64,000 nt of DNA from positions 1,240,001 through 1,304,000 of the forward strand of contig OZ255827.1 of NCBI GenBank assembly GCA_965277625.1, given 5' to 3'. Below the pieces are notes generated by a model that searched no databases, had not been told where the DNA came from, and was given only the letters and a program-made list of their open reading frames with translations. A program made the translations under genes and the position numbers. Below, one piece after another: positions 63,706 to 64,000 of the stretch. The DNA comes from G965195345 sp965277625. GTDB lineage: Bacteria; Pseudomonadota; Gammaproteobacteria; CAKMZV01. Each line of letters begins with the position of its first letter. The first letter of the stretch is position 1.

Positions 63706-64000
63706 ATGGGTAAAAAAATCTTAAAAATGGTTTTAGCAATTGGGTTCATGCACGTCGCCCTAAGTGCTTGTGGTGGCGTGTCTAATAAAAACGTCGTTGC
63801 AGCGCAAACTGAACCAGACAAAATCAATGAGCATAGCGAAAATCGACCTTTTGATGGCGAAATGCTGACCAAGATTTTGTCTGCTGAAGTGGCAGTGAGG
63901 AATAAAAATTATATTTATGCGGCGAAGGTCTATGACCAAATCGCTGAAGAATACCCAGCCTCCAGACATGCGCATTTGTATGCCATAAATTATGCTTCAA
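63706..64000 (+). CDS. Predicted TPR-type lipoprotein (3' end outside window)
   Basis: The 98 visible residues start with a lipoprotein signal (ILKMVLAIGFMHVALSACGG); the lipobox LSAC puts the lipidated Cys at residue 22. The stretch AEVAVRNKNYIYAAKVYDQI followed by EEYPASRHAHLY has the helix pattern of tetratricopeptide repeats. Membrane attachment is predicted; function is unknown. The frame is open to the window edge. The ribosome site before the ATG is weak. Confidence 0.75.
   Translation, partial: MGKKILKMVLAIGFMHVALSACGGVSNKNVVAAQTEPDKINEHSENRPFDGEMLTKILSAEVAVRNKNYIYAAKVYDQIAEEYPASRHAHLYAINYAS

Overview
The window looks like the chromosome of a gammaproteobacterium, probably aquatic and not assignable to a species from sequence alone. 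The main clue is the gyrA-serC-pheA-hisC-tyrA block, an order typical of gammaproteobacteria. ZapE, the short form of HPF and typical Gram-negative lipoprotein signals agree. Composition is moderately AT-rich. No rRNA, tRNA, CRISPR array or complete insertion sequence was found.

Layout. Positions 1-15022 hold two tandem paralogous giant surface proteins; the first is cut by the window edge and the second is a 3443-codon predicted lipoprotein. Both combine Cys-poor C-type-lectin-like domains, cadherin-like (tandem-95 type) modules and a C-terminal array of exactly seven FG-GAP repeats. 15199-17050: two tandem EamA exporters. 17168-23052: a creatinase followed by a complete PotABCD-type ABC importer. 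23053-26720: an accessory patch with a possible tiny ORF, a SnoaL-like protein, an AT-rich ParB-like/D12 adenine methylase pair and the frameshifted C-terminal relic of a type I restriction subunit (HsdR). 26720-30018: a TRAP importer. 30327-32704: two tandem HNH nucleases. 32817-36895: an exported amidohydrolase, a GST and a secreted serine beta-lactamase-like hydrolase. 36900-39487: a divergent aldehyde dehydrogenase and gamma-butyrobetaine dioxygenase-like pair. 39743-47973: transketolase, GAPDH, O-acetylhomoserine sulfhydrylase, a GST, HPF and small enzymes. 48196-62257: gyrA and a long amino-acid biosynthesis block (serC, serA, pheA, hisC, tyrA, leuB, a murein peptidase gene, asd, hom and a mevalonate-kinase-like GHMP kinase). 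62325-64000: zapE and the start of a TPR-like lipoprotein.

How the genes work together. The biosynthetic block makes serine, phenylalanine, tyrosine, leucine and aspartate-family amino acids; several genes overlap by ATGA and are probably translationally coupled. A second theme is small nitrogenous or methylated solutes: creatinase beside an ABC importer, and a carnitine-type dioxygenase beside an aldehyde dehydrogenase. The best candidates for something undescribed are the paired giant proteins with their ordered module grammar, and the ParB-like/methylase cassette fused to the tail of a dead restriction gene.
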